The notes beneath the pieces were generated by a model. That model searched no databases. It worked only from the letters and a program-made list of their open reading frames with translations, and was not told where the DNA came from. This document shows positions 7,471 to 16,442 of a DNA stretch of 64,000 nt, one piece after another. Within the stretch, counting starts at the first letter, position 1, and each line of letters starts with the position of its first letter. The DNA lies in NCBI RefSeq assembly GCF_025151995.1, contig NZ_CP102290.1, forward strand, positions 1 to 64,000. Reading direction: 5' to 3'. The translations under genes and the position numbers were made by a program. This DNA comes from Ruminococcus gauvreauii. GTDB taxonomy: Bacteria; Bacillota; Clostridia; Lachnospirales; Lachnospiraceae.

Positions 7471-9504
7471 TTACCGCTCTGTCAGTTCACGCAGATGATA
7501 TTTCCTTGTATCTTTCAATACATTTTTCTGATATTGCAGACAGGTAATCACGAGATAGCATCCGTATACGAGCAGAAAGATCCCATTGGCCCCGATAAAG
7601 GAACCGAACATCATATCCCGGTAGACCGGAAAGGCAAAACCGATTCCCGCCATATAGAGTATCAGAAAGAAGAACGGCAGTCCCATCGGCAGCAAGAAGT
7701 ATACGGCGGTCTGTCTCCGAATCAGTCCCCGTATCTCACGTTCTGAGGTCCCCATCCTTCTCAGCTGATCATACTGGTAGCGATATTTTCTGCTGCTGCT
7801 CAAAAGCTGTACGGACAGAATCGCGGCGCAGATGAAGATGCAGATAAATGCGGCGTAACAACAGATAAACGCGGTCATCATGTAAATAGCCTGAAGCTCA
7901 TTTTTCTGTCCGGCATACGTGTAAGTGACGATAAAGCTGGCGCCATCATGGTCATTCCCTGATTCCAGAAGGTCCGTGAGTTCCTGCTGGTAATCCGTAT
8001 TGTCTCTGTCCCGCACCATCGCCATATAGCACTGGGAATACGGTTCGATCTTACTGACAGCCTCGTCCGGAAGGACGAGCAGTGTATTGGTGCCAAATCC
8101 ACTCCGGTTGATCATATCCTGTGCGAAATCTTCCTGATAAATCTCCCTCAGGCGGTATACCTTTCCGCCAGTCCGCAGTTCTCCAGGGTTTTCGCGGAAC
8201 TTATCCGCATAGTACTCTTCGTCCGTCTGAACGAAATATTCATCGGAATTCAGTTTAAGGGGATTTCTGCCAAGCATCTCTCTCAGCTTATTGTAGTCCG
8301 ACAGGAGGATACAGCGGTCTTTGTTCTGTTCTTCACCAAAGCTTTCATATCCCTCCATGACGGGCTGCTTTTTGTCCAGAGTTTCTGCGATCAATTCACT
8401 GTCGCGCAGCATATAGATATGGTAGCTGTGCTCTGAAGTCACGTCGCTGCGACGGCGGACAAATTCCCGGCAGGTTTCTGTATCCAGCTCACCGTAAATC
8501 TCCGCCACCTCCACGTCAAACGGGGAATGTCTGGCGAGGTTTCGCTGATAGGAATTCGCCATAAACGACGCCCCTCCGAGCCCCAGCAGGGTAAACAGAA
8601 GCAAAATGGAGATCACGCCCATCTGCCTGCCGTTCGTTTTCAGCCTGCCTGTCAGCTGCCGGTAAAAGAAGATATTCAGACGGTGCAGCCTGCGTTTTGG
8701 GTTTTTCCTGTACTGTTCCAGAATTCCCTCTGACAGGTCCCTGTAGAAGAGCATCAGGCCGATTCCCTGCAGAAGGACTCCCACCGCCATCAGGGCAAGA
8801 TTCCCGAATCCACCCAGGGCTTCAACACGGAGCGTAAAGGCAAGGTAAAGGCTGAAAAGTCCCAGTATACCGACTGCAATGTCAAGCAACAGCCGTCCGC
8901 TCCTGCTTATGTTCCGTTTTTTCTGAGGGACTTCATTCTTTCGCTCATAAGACATCAGCTCTTTGACCTGTATTTTTTTCAGTATATTTCTCTGCCTGAG
9001 CAGTGAACAGAAAAACATCAGCAGGAAGCACACGATGGTCAGGGCGATGGCTGGAAGCTGAAATGAGAGATCCATATAATACTCCCGGTCAAACATTCTG
9101 AAAATCACCTGACTCAGGGTAAAATAAAAGAAGTTTCCGATGAGAATCCCAATGAGGAGCGCTGCCCCTCCGATCACCAGCTGCTCCGCAAGAAAGAGCC
9201 GGCTCATGGTCCTGCGTTCCATACCCATGGTCATATAACAGGCAAATTCCCTGCTGCGCTGTTCAAAGATGAACTGAGTGATATAGGCGATCAGCCATCC
9301 TAAGATCAGAACGACGATTAACGTCACACACACCAGAATACTCATCATCGGACGCATCAGCTGGCTGAAGGAGACAATAGCATCCGAAAACAGCAGTGCG
9401 TTATAGGCAAAGATCAGCGTGATGCTCAGTGTCAGTGTCAATACGTAGATCGCGTAGTCCCCAATGCTGCGTTTTACATTCCGCAGTGCTAATTTAACGT
9501 ACAT
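7471..9504 (-). CDS. BceB-like FtsX-family ABC permease, first module
   Basis: Membrane subunit of a Bce-type peptide-antibiotic sensing and resistance transporter. It opens with LALRNVKRSIGDYAIYVLTL and TM1, carries the conserved RSREFACYMTMGMERRTMSRLF cytoplasmic segment (about residues 84-106), several TMs, a large extracellular domain (about 310-540) and a C-terminal FtsX TM bundle. About 677 residues and roughly 10 TMs fit BceB. Start ATG 9504 is chosen because GGTGA lies eight bases upstream; it overlaps the ATPase gene by 11 bp. Confidence 0.85.
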   Translation of the reverse strand: MYVKLALRNVKRSIGDYAIYVLTLTLSITLIFAYNALLFSDAIVSFSQLMRPMMSILVCVTLIVVLILGWLIAYITQFIFEQRSREFACYMTMGMERRTMSRLFLAEQLVIGGAALLIGILIGNFFYFTLSQVIFRMFDREYYMDLSFQLPAIALTIVCFLLMFFCSLLRQRNILKKIQVKELMSYERKNEVPQKKRNISRSGRLLLDIAVGILGLFSLYLAFTLRVEALGGFGNLALMAVGVLLQGIGLMLFYRDLSEGILEQYRKNPKRRLHRLNIFFYRQLTGRLKTNGRQMGVISILLLFTLLGLGGASFMANSYQRNLARHSPFDVEVAEIYGELDTETCREFVRRRSDVTSEHSYHIYMLRDSELIAETLDKKQPVMEGYESFGEEQNKDRCILLSDYNKLREMLGRNPLKLNSDEYFVQTDEEYYADKFRENPGELRTGGKVYRLREIYQEDFAQDMINRSGFGTNTLLVLPDEAVSKIEPYSQCYMAMVRDRDNTDYQQELTDLLESGNDHDGASFIVTYTYAGQKNELQAIYMMTAFICCYAAFICIFICAAILSVQLLSSSRKYRYQYDQLRRMGTSEREIRGLIRRQTAVYFLLPMGLPFFFLILYMAGIGFAFPVYRDMMFGSFIGANGIFLLVYGCYLVITCLQYQKNVLKDTRKYHLRELTER

Positions 9505-10261
9505 GAGAAACATCACCGCCTAACATAGACATTACGTCAAGGATTTCCTGAAAGAATATTTTTCTGCTTCTGCCGCCCCTTCGCATCTCGGTATAGATCT
9601 GCCCGTCGCGCAGAAATAAAATGCGCCCGCAGTGGCTGGCTGTAAAAGCATCGTGTGTGACCATCAGGATCGTGATGCCGAGCCTGCCATTCAGAGTTTC
9701 CATCGCATCCAGCAGCTGGGCACTCGACGCCGAGTCGAGCGCACCGGTGGGTTCGTCTGCCAGCAGAAGGTCCGGTTCATTCACAAGCGCCCTCGCGCAG
9801 GCACACCGCTGCTTCTGTCCGCCGGAGACTTCATACGGAAATTTGTGCAGTTCATGCTGAATGCCGAGCTTTTCGGCAATCGCGGTTACACGCGGAGGGA
9901 TCTCGGCACCCGGCACCCGGCGGATTGTGAGCGCCAGTTCGATATTTTCACCCAGAGTCAGAGTGTCCAGCAGGTTGTATTCCTGGAAGACAAATCCCAG
10001 GCTTTCACTGCGGAAACGAGAGATTTCCTGATCCGTCAGTTCTGTGATCTCCCTGTCCCTGAGATGGATTTTTCCGGCGGAGGGTTCATCCAATGTCGAG
10101 ATGCACTGAAGAAGTGTCGTCTTTCCGGAACCGCTTGCCCCCATGATTCCCACGAACTCTCCCGACTCAACGGTAAAGCTCACATCGTCCAGTGCCTTTG
10201 TCACGTTGGATGCTTCACCATAATATTTGGAGATATGCTCGATTTTCAATAATTGATTCAT
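9494..10261 (-). CDS. BceA-like ABC transporter ATPase, first module
   Basis: ATP-binding subunit of the MacB/BceA type that powers the neighbouring FtsX permease. Walker A GASGSGKT is at residues 41-48, the Q-loop is FVFQEYNLLDTLT, the signature is VSGGQKQRCACARAL and Walker B is LLLADEPTGALD. ATG 10261 is favoured over two upstream in-frame starts by GAGG eight bases before it; this gives 255 residues, exactly the length of the paralogue in the second module. Confidence 0.92.
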   Translation of the reverse strand: MNQLLKIEHISKYYGEASNVTKALDDVSFTVESGEFVGIMGASGSGKTTLLQCISTLDEPSAGKIHLRDREITELTDQEISRFRSESLGFVFQEYNLLDTLTLGENIELALTIRRVPGAEIPPRVTAIAEKLGIQHELHKFPYEVSGGQKQRCACARALVNEPDLLLADEPTGALDSASSAQLLDAMETLNGRLGITILMVTHDAFTASHCGRILFLRDGQIYTEMRRGGRSRKIFFQEILDVMSMLGGDVSHVR

Positions 10262-10279
10262 TTTCATCACCTCAGGTAC

Positions 10280-10347
10280 AGTATACCAGCACTGCTTTTC
10301 ACAACATATCAAATATTCTTTCGAAATTCTTTCATTTACGAAAGAAT
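10280..10347 (-). promoter_or_regulatory. Candidate bceA promoter with upstream dyad
   Basis: On the minus strand an extended -10 box (TGG-TATACT, 10280-10288) without a good -35 box lies 19 bp before the ATPase start. Upstream of it, overlapping the kinase stop codon, is a perfect inverted repeat ATTCTTTCG / CGAAAGAAT (10315-10323 and 10339-10347) with a 15-nt gap. The pattern resembles BceR-type activation: a response-regulator dyad upstream of a weak promoter. Confidence 0.5.
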
Positions 10348-11360
10348 TGATGCTGATCCGCCGGAATCTGAAGCGGTAAGATCAGGCAGACCTCCGTATA
10401 AATGTTTTCAGCAGTGTCAACCCGAATCCTGATTCCCATCCGGTCCGCAGTTTTTTTGCACAGATACAATCCCATTCCCGTCGAATGTCTGTTTTTTCGT
10501 CCGTTTTTACCCGTAAAACCTTTTTCAAAGAGACGCGGCAGGTCCTCGTCTGCGATTCCGCAGCCGTTGTCCCTGATATAAAAATGAAGGAAGTCTCCAT
10601 GAACCAGATAATGGAAACACAGTTCGGGTTCCGGCTTGTCAAGGTACGTGACCGCATTGTATACGATCTGATTCAGCAGAAACAACAGTGCTTTTTCATC
10701 CCCGTATACGTCCGGTGCCGCATCCGGCAGATGAAGACGCACGTGATTTTGTATCAGCAGCTGTTTGTTCATGGACAGGCACTGATTCAGTATTGCAGAA
10801 ATATTGACCCTGCGTATGAGCAAATCCGAACTCCGGCTCTCATTTCTCCCGTAGTACAGCACCTGTTCCAGCAAATGATTCATATTTTCAAGCTCCAGCA
10901 GGACGGCCCTGCCGTCCGGTGTTTTCGACCGTTCTGAGATCAGCCTGATGGATGAGATCGGCTGCTTCATATCATGCACATACGTTTCCAGCCATTCCCT
11001 GTATTCCCGGCTGTTCCTACGGCTTGTCTCAACCTGCTCCAGCATGGACCTGGTACATTCTTTCAGCAGACAGTAATACGCGGCGTCCTCATAACCGTCG
11101 GATGCTTTCCACACCTGCGTAAACAGGTATTTCTCATCCAGATTCTGTATCAGGAGTGCCAGCCTGCGAAAATATGTTTTACGGCGCAGGTAGTGGACAG
11201 CGTGATAGAGTAGAAAAAACGCCAGACAGGTGAAAAATAATGGGGAAATCTGCGGCCATGAAAGCTTCAGCGCCCGAAGATAAAAGCAGGCTGCTCCCAG
11301 TCCCAGAAGCTGTATGAGCGCCGTGATGGAGTGTTCCCGTATATACAGCCATCCGTTCAT
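10332..11360 (-). CDS. BceS-like histidine kinase, first module
   Basis: Intramembrane-sensing kinase of 342 residues: two N-terminal TMs with almost no extracellular loop (about residues 12-55), DHp box YVHDMKQPISSIRL with the phospho-acceptor His near residue 129, and a HATPase_c domain with the G-boxes DNGCGIADEDLP and GMGLYLCKK. Such kinases sense through the transporter rather than by binding drug. The start overlaps the regulator stop by 4 bp. Confidence 0.9.
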   Translation of the reverse strand: MNGWLYIREHSITALIQLLGLGAACFYLRALKLSWPQISPLFFTCLAFFLLYHAVHYLRRKTYFRRLALLIQNLDEKYLFTQVWKASDGYEDAAYYCLLKECTRSMLEQVETSRRNSREYREWLETYVHDMKQPISSIRLISERSKTPDGRAVLLELENMNHLLEQVLYYGRNESRSSDLLIRRVNISAILNQCLSMNKQLLIQNHVRLHLPDAAPDVYGDEKALLFLLNQIVYNAVTYLDKPEPELCFHYLVHGDFLHFYIRDNGCGIADEDLPRLFEKGFTGKNGRKNRHSTGMGLYLCKKTADRMGIRIRVDTAENIYTEVCLILPLQIPADQHQFFRK

Positions 11361-12025
11361 AGCTGATACCCCTGTCCGTAACGGGTTTTGATCAGGTCAT
11401 TTCCGCCGATCTCCTTTAGTTTTCCCCGGAGTCTCGTCATATGGACACTCAGGGTATTATCATCGATAAAAACCTGATTATCCCAGAGCTCTTCGATCAG
11501 GTCCACACGTGGAATGATTTCCTGCGGACGTGAGAAAAGACAGGCCAGCAGCAGCGTCTCCTGACGCGTCAGAATCACTTCCTGATTCCCACGGCACAGC
11601 TTTCCTCTGGAGGGCATCAGGCAGTACTCCTCCCAGACGATCTTGGTCTCCGGTACGGTATTGGGGCCGCTGCGCCGAAGGAGTGCTGCGATCCTGGCGA
11701 GCAGAATCGGCATATTGTAAGGTTTTCTAACGAAATCATCTCCGCCCATCGTCATGCCGTACAGTTCATCCATATCCGTATCTCTGCTGGTCAGAAAGAT
11801 AATCGGTATCCCGGAAAAACTCCGTATGTTCCTGCAGATCTCATAGCCATCTCTTCCGGGAAGTGTGACGTCCAGCAAAACAAGGCGGAAATCACCTGCC
11901 TTCAAAATCTGTTCCGTCTGGTCGAAATCATCGACCAGTGTCACTTCATAACCATGATGCTGCAGATCATAAGTCAGTTCCCGGCGAAGGGCCTTGTCGT
12001 CTTCAATGAGTAATATCTTTGTCAC
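11357..12025 (-). CDS. BceR-like OmpR-family response regulator, first module
   Basis: A 222-residue regulator with a receiver domain (acidic pair EDD, phospho-acceptor Asp near residue 52 in LLLDVTLPGRDG, Lys in VRKPYN) and a C-terminal winged helix with DDNTLSVHMTRLRGKL, the recognition segment typical of BceR-like proteins. It starts with GTG at 12025 behind AAGGAG. It is first in the four-gene module and probably activates the transporter genes. Confidence 0.92.
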   Translation of the reverse strand: MTKILLIEDDKALRRELTYDLQHHGYEVTLVDDFDQTEQILKAGDFRLVLLDVTLPGRDGYEICRNIRSFSGIPIIFLTSRDTDMDELYGMTMGGDDFVRKPYNMPILLARIAALLRRSGPNTVPETKIVWEEYCLMPSRGKLCRGNQEVILTRQETLLLACLFSRPQEIIPRVDLIEELWDNQVFIDDNTLSVHMTRLRGKLKEIGGNDLIKTRYGQGYQL

Positions 12026-12084
12026 ATTGATTCTCCTTAAACGAGTAATTCTGTCATCTTTATTAGTATAACATAAATGAAGGA

Positions 12085-12109
12085 CGCGGCAAAATTCAAT
12101 TTTGCTGCG
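12085..12109 (-). terminator. Hairpin after the 5'-nucleotidase gene
   Basis: An almost perfect dyad, AGCAAAATT against AATTTTGC, lies 30 bp after the nucleotidase stop, followed on the minus strand by a short T-rich stretch. It is also close to the promoter of the next module (TATACT near 12066). Confidence 0.5.
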
Positions 12110-12138
12110 CCCTTACGGCCATGTGTTTCCATCAGAAT

Positions 12139-14271
12139 TTATGAGGACTGTTTTCTTTTTTTGCGGAGTAATATTATGATTCCTCCCGCACCCGCAAGCG
12201 CCAATGCAAGAGAAAGCTCCGGAGATGATTCGTCTGCGGTTTTTACCGGTTTGCTTTTGCTTTTAGTCGTTTTTCTGACTGCCGGAGTCACTGTCCTCTT
12301 CGGTCTCGGGGTTACCGTCGGCCTAGGGGTTGGGCTCGGATCCGGGGTTGGTGTCACTTCCTCTGCTGCCTTTGTTACTGTAAATGTCTGTGATACGCTG
12401 ACATCTTTATAAAGCAGATTCCCTGCCATAACTGCTGAGATCTCCGTGTTTCCGATCCCCTGAATGGTCACATTTCCCTCTTCATCAATCACGGCTGCAT
12501 CCGCATTGGAGCTTGCGTACGCGACCTCGCCCCCGGTTGTCCCCCCTGATACACTGATCCTGAATCCACTGTCACCCAATACGGCAGATTCCTTCATGCC
12601 GCTCAAAGTCAGCGGGGCCTGTTCCATCTTCTCGTAATTCATGCGGGCCGCTGATATATCGGTGCCTGTGACAGAGCCGTCCTGGCTGAGATAGTTTGCA
12701 AGCGCATCCTCACACGCGCTGTATTCATGCAGATTCTCCTTTTCTGCCAGTGACGGGTAATTGACCGCGTCTGTTACCAGATAGCTGTTAGCGGCAACGG
12801 TGTAGACATTTGAATCGGAAAGAGCGGCATCCCCCACTTTGATATCCGTGATCTTCGGCTCGTCATTCTCGAAGGTATAGTTTACCGTCATGCCGCCGAC
12901 CTGAAGCGCCTGACCGCTGTTGTCGGGCCATCCGTCATAGTCACCTGCGATGTCTGCGTTCATGTTGGCAAACTGAATCTTCAGTGAAGTTTCCAGAAGT
13001 CCGCGGACTTCTGCGCCGGTCAGCTCTCTTGTGACGATATAATTCCCATACGGGAAAACGTCCAGAACCTCACCGTAAGTCACCTCACCCTCGTCAATAC
13101 CGGCCCGTATGCCTCCTGCATTCTCGATGGCGATGTCTGCTCCCGTCTCCAGCAGATACGCGCTGGTGACGGCGCGTCCCATCGTGGTCTCACCGATCCG
13201 CACATGCTCCCAGACACCGTCAAGCGCTTCCGGTGCACTTCCGACACGTTTGTTTTTCGTCGCTTCCTGATCTGCCAGGATTCTGTCCAGCACCCCCTGT
13301 ACCGCGGCGTCAGCGCTGTATGTACTGCCTGCATCGGCTGCGGAGACGGCATTCGGCGTCATCGCAAGATCTGTCATCGTTCCGTTATCATCCAGGGTAC
13401 AGGCGATGGAAATATTATATACCGTATTCAGGTGGCATCCGGCTTCCGTGGTCAGAACGCTTCCGTTCTGAGACCAGGAATCAAATGTCATATGCTCATG
13501 CCCGTCAAGCCACAGGTCCACTCCGGATACGGTATTGGAAATCCCGTCATCTGCCGCAGGCTGGATGCAGTGTGCGATCCCTATCACGATCTGGCATCCC
13601 TGGCTTCTCAGGTCTGCTGCCGCCTGACTCGAATACGCCGTCATATCCGTAAATGTAAGTCCTTCCACATTCGCCGGTGCCGTGGCATGATACAAACGCG
13701 GATCGATCACGCCGAACACACCGATTTTCAGTGTTTTTCCATCCTTTGTCACTTCCTTGATCAGATATTCACTGTCAAAAAACTGACTGCCGTCCTCATT
13801 CACGACATTCCCGGCGAGGATGGAAAATGACTTGGCTCCGTTGTTTGCATCTGCGATGTCTTCCAGCGTTTTCAGCTGTTCTTTCCCATAATTCCAGTCA
13901 TGATTACCGGAAGTCATTGCATCGTATCCGCAGGCGCCCAGAAGTTCGGCGGCAGTCGTCCCGTCTGCCATCGTTGCAATCGACTGGCCGTGGAAGGCGT
14001 CACCGGAATCCAGTACGAGCGCCCCGTCCGCTCCTGCTGTTGTCTGGTCGATGAGTGATTTCAGTTTCGGCATTCCGAGAGCGGTTGTCTGTCCGGACTT
14101 GTCCGTTGATTCCGTTAAGTACGCATGGATATCACTGGTTTGAACCACTTCTATCCGAAAAGAAGTGTCAGTGCCTGAGTCTGCCGGTTCGGCCCAAACC
14201 GGCGTCATGGATACAGACATCAGCATGAACGCTGTCGCTGCTAATGTAAGATAGTTTCTGAGTGTTTTCAT
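12139..14271 (-). CDS. Surface-anchored 5'-nucleotidase / 2',3'-cyclic phosphodiesterase
   Basis: Secreted UshA-type enzyme that dephosphorylates nucleotides outside the cell. A signal peptide (about residues 1-27) is followed by a calcineurin-like metallophosphatase domain with TSDIH (45-49), DSGDAFHG, GNHDWN and GHEH metal motifs, then the 5_nucleotid_C substrate domain (about 350-520), an Ig-like segment (about 555-640), a Pro/Thr-rich wall spacer with PTPDPSPTPRPTVTPRP, and a tail of PVKTAD, a hydrophobic helix and RKKRK. The tail looks like a non-canonical sortase sorting signal. Length 710. It is monocistronic. Confidence 0.9.
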   Translation of the reverse strand: MKTLRNYLTLAATAFMLMSVSMTPVWAEPADSGTDTSFRIEVVQTSDIHAYLTESTDKSGQTTALGMPKLKSLIDQTTAGADGALVLDSGDAFHGQSIATMADGTTAAELLGACGYDAMTSGNHDWNYGKEQLKTLEDIADANNGAKSFSILAGNVVNEDGSQFFDSEYLIKEVTKDGKTLKIGVFGVIDPRLYHATAPANVEGLTFTDMTAYSSQAAADLRSQGCQIVIGIAHCIQPAADDGISNTVSGVDLWLDGHEHMTFDSWSQNGSVLTTEAGCHLNTVYNISIACTLDDNGTMTDLAMTPNAVSAADAGSTYSADAAVQGVLDRILADQEATKNKRVGSAPEALDGVWEHVRIGETTMGRAVTSAYLLETGADIAIENAGGIRAGIDEGEVTYGEVLDVFPYGNYIVTRELTGAEVRGLLETSLKIQFANMNADIAGDYDGWPDNSGQALQVGGMTVNYTFENDEPKITDIKVGDAALSDSNVYTVAANSYLVTDAVNYPSLAEKENLHEYSACEDALANYLSQDGSVTGTDISAARMNYEKMEQAPLTLSGMKESAVLGDSGFRISVSGGTTGGEVAYASSNADAAVIDEEGNVTIQGIGNTEISAVMAGNLLYKDVSVSQTFTVTKAAEEVTPTPDPSPTPRPTVTPRPKRTVTPAVRKTTKSKSKPVKTADESSPELSLALALAGAGGIIILLRKKRKQSS

Positions 14272-14398
14272 ATGTCTCTCCTGTTCCTGTCATTAATATC
14301 TGCATCATAAAATTTTACTTGTTTTATGATACAAAGTCAATGTAAGTCTCCCAAGATGTTGAAAACGTGCATAAGATGGTTAGTTTCTTTACAGAATT

Positions 14399-14437
14399 GA
14401 GGGAAGCAGTATTCTTTACATCCATACTGATTCCCTC
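14399..14437 (-). terminator. Hairpin after the DUF4097 gene
   Basis: Fourteen-base arms (14399-14412 and 14424-14437) pair with one mismatch, 10 bp after the stop codon of the DUF4097 gene. The tail after it on the minus strand is only moderately T-rich. Confidence 0.5.
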
Positions 14438-14446
14438 ATGTTTTGT

Positions 14447-15403
14447 TTATTTTGCCTGTGCAATGACGATATTGCCATCGTCACACCTGATCTTCACTTT
14501 ATGTTCTGCGCCGTTATTGGACTTGAATCGTGCTTCGTCATCGCTGTTGGACATTTCCGGATAGCCCTGAACTTCAATGCGTCCATATTCTGTCTCCAGG
14601 TCAAGGTCGTAAGCATCCAGCTTCTCAGACATGCCGAGTATCACATCTCCGTATTCATTATTAATATCCAGATTTGCGGCATGGCCCTTCGACACCTTGA
14701 AATCACCGTCATCCAGCCGCGCTTCCAGAGACCTGACTGTCATGTTCTCAATCTCGCATTCGCCGTAGTCGTTGCTGATCAGTGCGGTATCTGTATTCAG
14801 ATTTTGAATTCTTAGTCTCCCGTCATCCATGTTGATACTGAGCTCTTTGCCTTTAAAGCTCCCAATGGAAACCTGACCATAGTCGTCGGTGATATCCATG
14901 GATTCGGCACTGATATCACCGGTACTGATCATGCCGTCGTCACTCACGAGTTTTACCGTTGAAAAATGTTTGTCCGCGGGTACGTACAATTTCACGTAAT
15001 AATTGTAGTCGTTTCTGCTGAAGCCGCTGAATGTGAAAAAGTTTAATCCGCCTATAAAAAAACCGCCTGCTGAACTTTCTTTGAACCGCAGCTTTCCATT
15101 TTTCACTTCGAGTGCCGGTTCCGGGTCCGCCCCGTCGAGCTGATACTCTATATAGTAGCCGTCAGAAGGCTCGATCTTTATATCCGCATAGTTTAGATCG
15201 ATGTCAATGCTGGAGAATTCATCCAGTTTCATCTTTTTCTGTATATGCGGAGCATCAGAAAGATTACTGTACTGAGAATGTATACCGGTTCTGTCAATAT
15301 AAAATCCCGGGCGTCCCCCCAGCATCATACCTGCGGCCAGCAGCACGATGCCGATTCCGATACAGCCAAATGATATCAGCCAGATTCTGTTTTTACTCTT
15401 CAT
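14447..15403 (-). CDS. DUF4097-type beta-repeat envelope protein
   Basis: A single N-terminal TM (about residues 8-27) is followed by an extracytoplasmic domain of repeated short beta segments (DDYGQVSIGSFKG, MDDGRLRIQNL, NDYGECEIENM, LDDGDFKVSKG, NEYGDVILG), the parallel beta-helix pattern of the LiaG/DUF4097 family. LiaG-like proteins belong to envelope-stress loci, but the biochemical role is unknown. AAGGAGGGG precedes ATG 15403, so the 10-residue longer reading is rejected; it overlaps the DUF1700 gene by 11 bp. Confidence 0.85.
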   Translation of the reverse strand: MKSKNRIWLISFGCIGIGIVLLAAGMMLGGRPGFYIDRTGIHSQYSNLSDAPHIQKKMKLDEFSSIDIDLNYADIKIEPSDGYYIEYQLDGADPEPALEVKNGKLRFKESSAGGFFIGGLNFFTFSGFSRNDYNYYVKLYVPADKHFSTVKLVSDDGMISTGDISAESMDITDDYGQVSIGSFKGKELSINMDDGRLRIQNLNTDTALISNDYGECEIENMTVRSLEARLDDGDFKVSKGHAANLDINNEYGDVILGMSEKLDAYDLDLETEYGRIEVQGYPEMSNSDDEARFKSNNGAEHKVKIRCDDGNIVIAQAK

Positions 15404-15983
15404 GGTCAGATCCCCTCCTTGCGATTCTTCCAAATAATCTCGTCATCAGATTCAAGAACCATCTGCACAGCCAGAAGCAGCCTTTAATGATCCAGATTCC
15501 AATACCGACGGCAATCAGGCTCAGGCCGATATTCGCCAGGCCGTTGACTGGTGATGTGAACAGCAGCCAGATGCTCCCGATCAAGAGAGGGACAGCGGAC
15601 GCGGCAAGCGCCACTGCCGTGATAAAAATGGCAAAAATGACACTGAGAACGACCAGTACAATGGCCAGTAACACGGCTCCCGCTGCCAATGCCAGAGGAA
15701 GCCCGATCGGTGCGGCGAATACAGCCAGGATCCCAACCCAGACTGCAGACATACCGCGTTTGACACTGACATTTGGCTTCGCGGCGTTTTCCATCGCCAG
15801 ATCCCGGATGATCTGGTCTGCCGCTATCTCCGGTGATCCCAGATCTTCGATCGCCTGCTGTTCATGTTCCGGGCCGGCCTCCTCGAAATATTCTTCAAAA
15901 TATTCAATTGCCCTGTCATAATCTTCCTTGGGAAGCCTGCGGAGAAGATGACGCATTTGTTTCATATATTCATCCCTGTTCAC
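15393..15983 (-). CDS. DUF1700 / HAAS-domain membrane protein
   Basis: Residues 1-75 form a cytoplasmic helical HAAS-like domain (LLRRLPKEDYDRAIEYFEEYFEEAG, then AIEDLGSPEIAADQII). Residues about 85-185 hold four or five TMs. Proteins like this are always next to PadR regulators and are thought to be sensed or controlled by them. It overlaps both neighbours (PadR stop, DUF4097 start), so the three form one translational unit. Confidence 0.87.
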   Translation of the reverse strand: MNRDEYMKQMRHLLRRLPKEDYDRAIEYFEEYFEEAGPEHEQQAIEDLGSPEIAADQIIRDLAMENAAKPNVSVKRGMSAVWVGILAVFAAPIGLPLALAAGAVLLAIVLVVLSVIFAIFITAVALAASAVPLLIGSIWLLFTSPVNGLANIGLSLIAVGIGIWIIKGCFWLCRWFLNLMTRLFGRIARRGSDHEE

Positions 15984-16296
15984 TTTCTGACCCTCCTTCT
16001 ATAATTTTATCTACTTCATTCTTATAAAGCGTCCATTCATGTAAAAGATTTTGATATTTTTCTTTCCCATTTTCTGTGATACGGTAATACTTGCGGTTAC
16101 GTCCCTGAAATTGTTCATCGTAGGCGGTCAGGCAATTATCTTCCTGAAGTCTCCGCAGTATGGGGTATAGCGTTGAATCCTTCGTATTTGAGACTCGTTT
16201 TACGATCTGAGTGATCTGGTATCCGTAAGCGTCTTCTTTGTCCACTACGGCAAGGACAAGCAGATCAAACATGGGCGCGTTCAGAGGAAAAATCAT
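15970..16296 (-). CDS. PadR family transcriptional regulator
   Basis: A 108-residue PadR-s1 protein: winged helix with LLVLAVVDKEDAYGYQITQIV at the N-terminus, the conserved STLYPILRRLQEDNCL recognition region (about 41-56) and YRITENGKEKYQ wing, then a short dimerisation helix. It is the first gene of the PadR-DUF1700-DUF4097 transcript and very probably autoregulates through the palindromic promoter at 16329-16359. Confidence 0.92.
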   Translation of the reverse strand: MIFPLNAPMFDLLVLAVVDKEDAYGYQITQIVKRVSNTKDSTLYPILRRLQEDNCLTAYDEQFQGRNRKYYRITENGKEKYQNLLHEWTLYKNEVDKIIEGGSESEQG

Positions 16297-16328
16297 ATGC
16301 TATCTCCTTTCATATATTTTTTATATTC

Positions 16329-16359
16329 ATATTATACGCCATATAATATACAGTGTCAA
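16329..16359 (-). promoter_or_regulatory. Consensus promoter with palindrome before padR
   Basis: On the minus strand TTGACA (16354-16359), 17 bp, TATAAT (16331-16336). A perfect inverted repeat ATATTATA / TATAATAT (16329-16336 and 16342-16349) with a 5-bp spacer includes the -10 box. A further ACATATGT (16361-16368) overlaps upstream sequence. These are likely PadR operators. Confidence 0.75.
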
Positions 16360-16374
16360 TACATATGTTTTCAA

Positions 16375-16420
16375 ACAAAAAGAAACAGCCAGAATTGTCA
16401 ATTCATTTCTGACTGTTTCT
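16375..16420 (-). terminator. Intrinsic terminator of the ABC-F gene
   Basis: A 14-bp stem with one G-U pair (AGAAACAG...AGAA, 16381-16394, with 16407-16420) and a 12-nt loop is followed on the minus strand by TTTTTG. It lies 22 bp after the ABC-F stop. Confidence 0.85.
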
Positions 16421-16442
16421 CTCATGCGCATGATAAGGTTTG

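Noticed and set aside
15112..15921. A 269-residue plus-strand frame across the DUF4097 and DUF1700 genes
   Set aside because: It opposes two well-supported genes and its composition is that of an antisense shadow.
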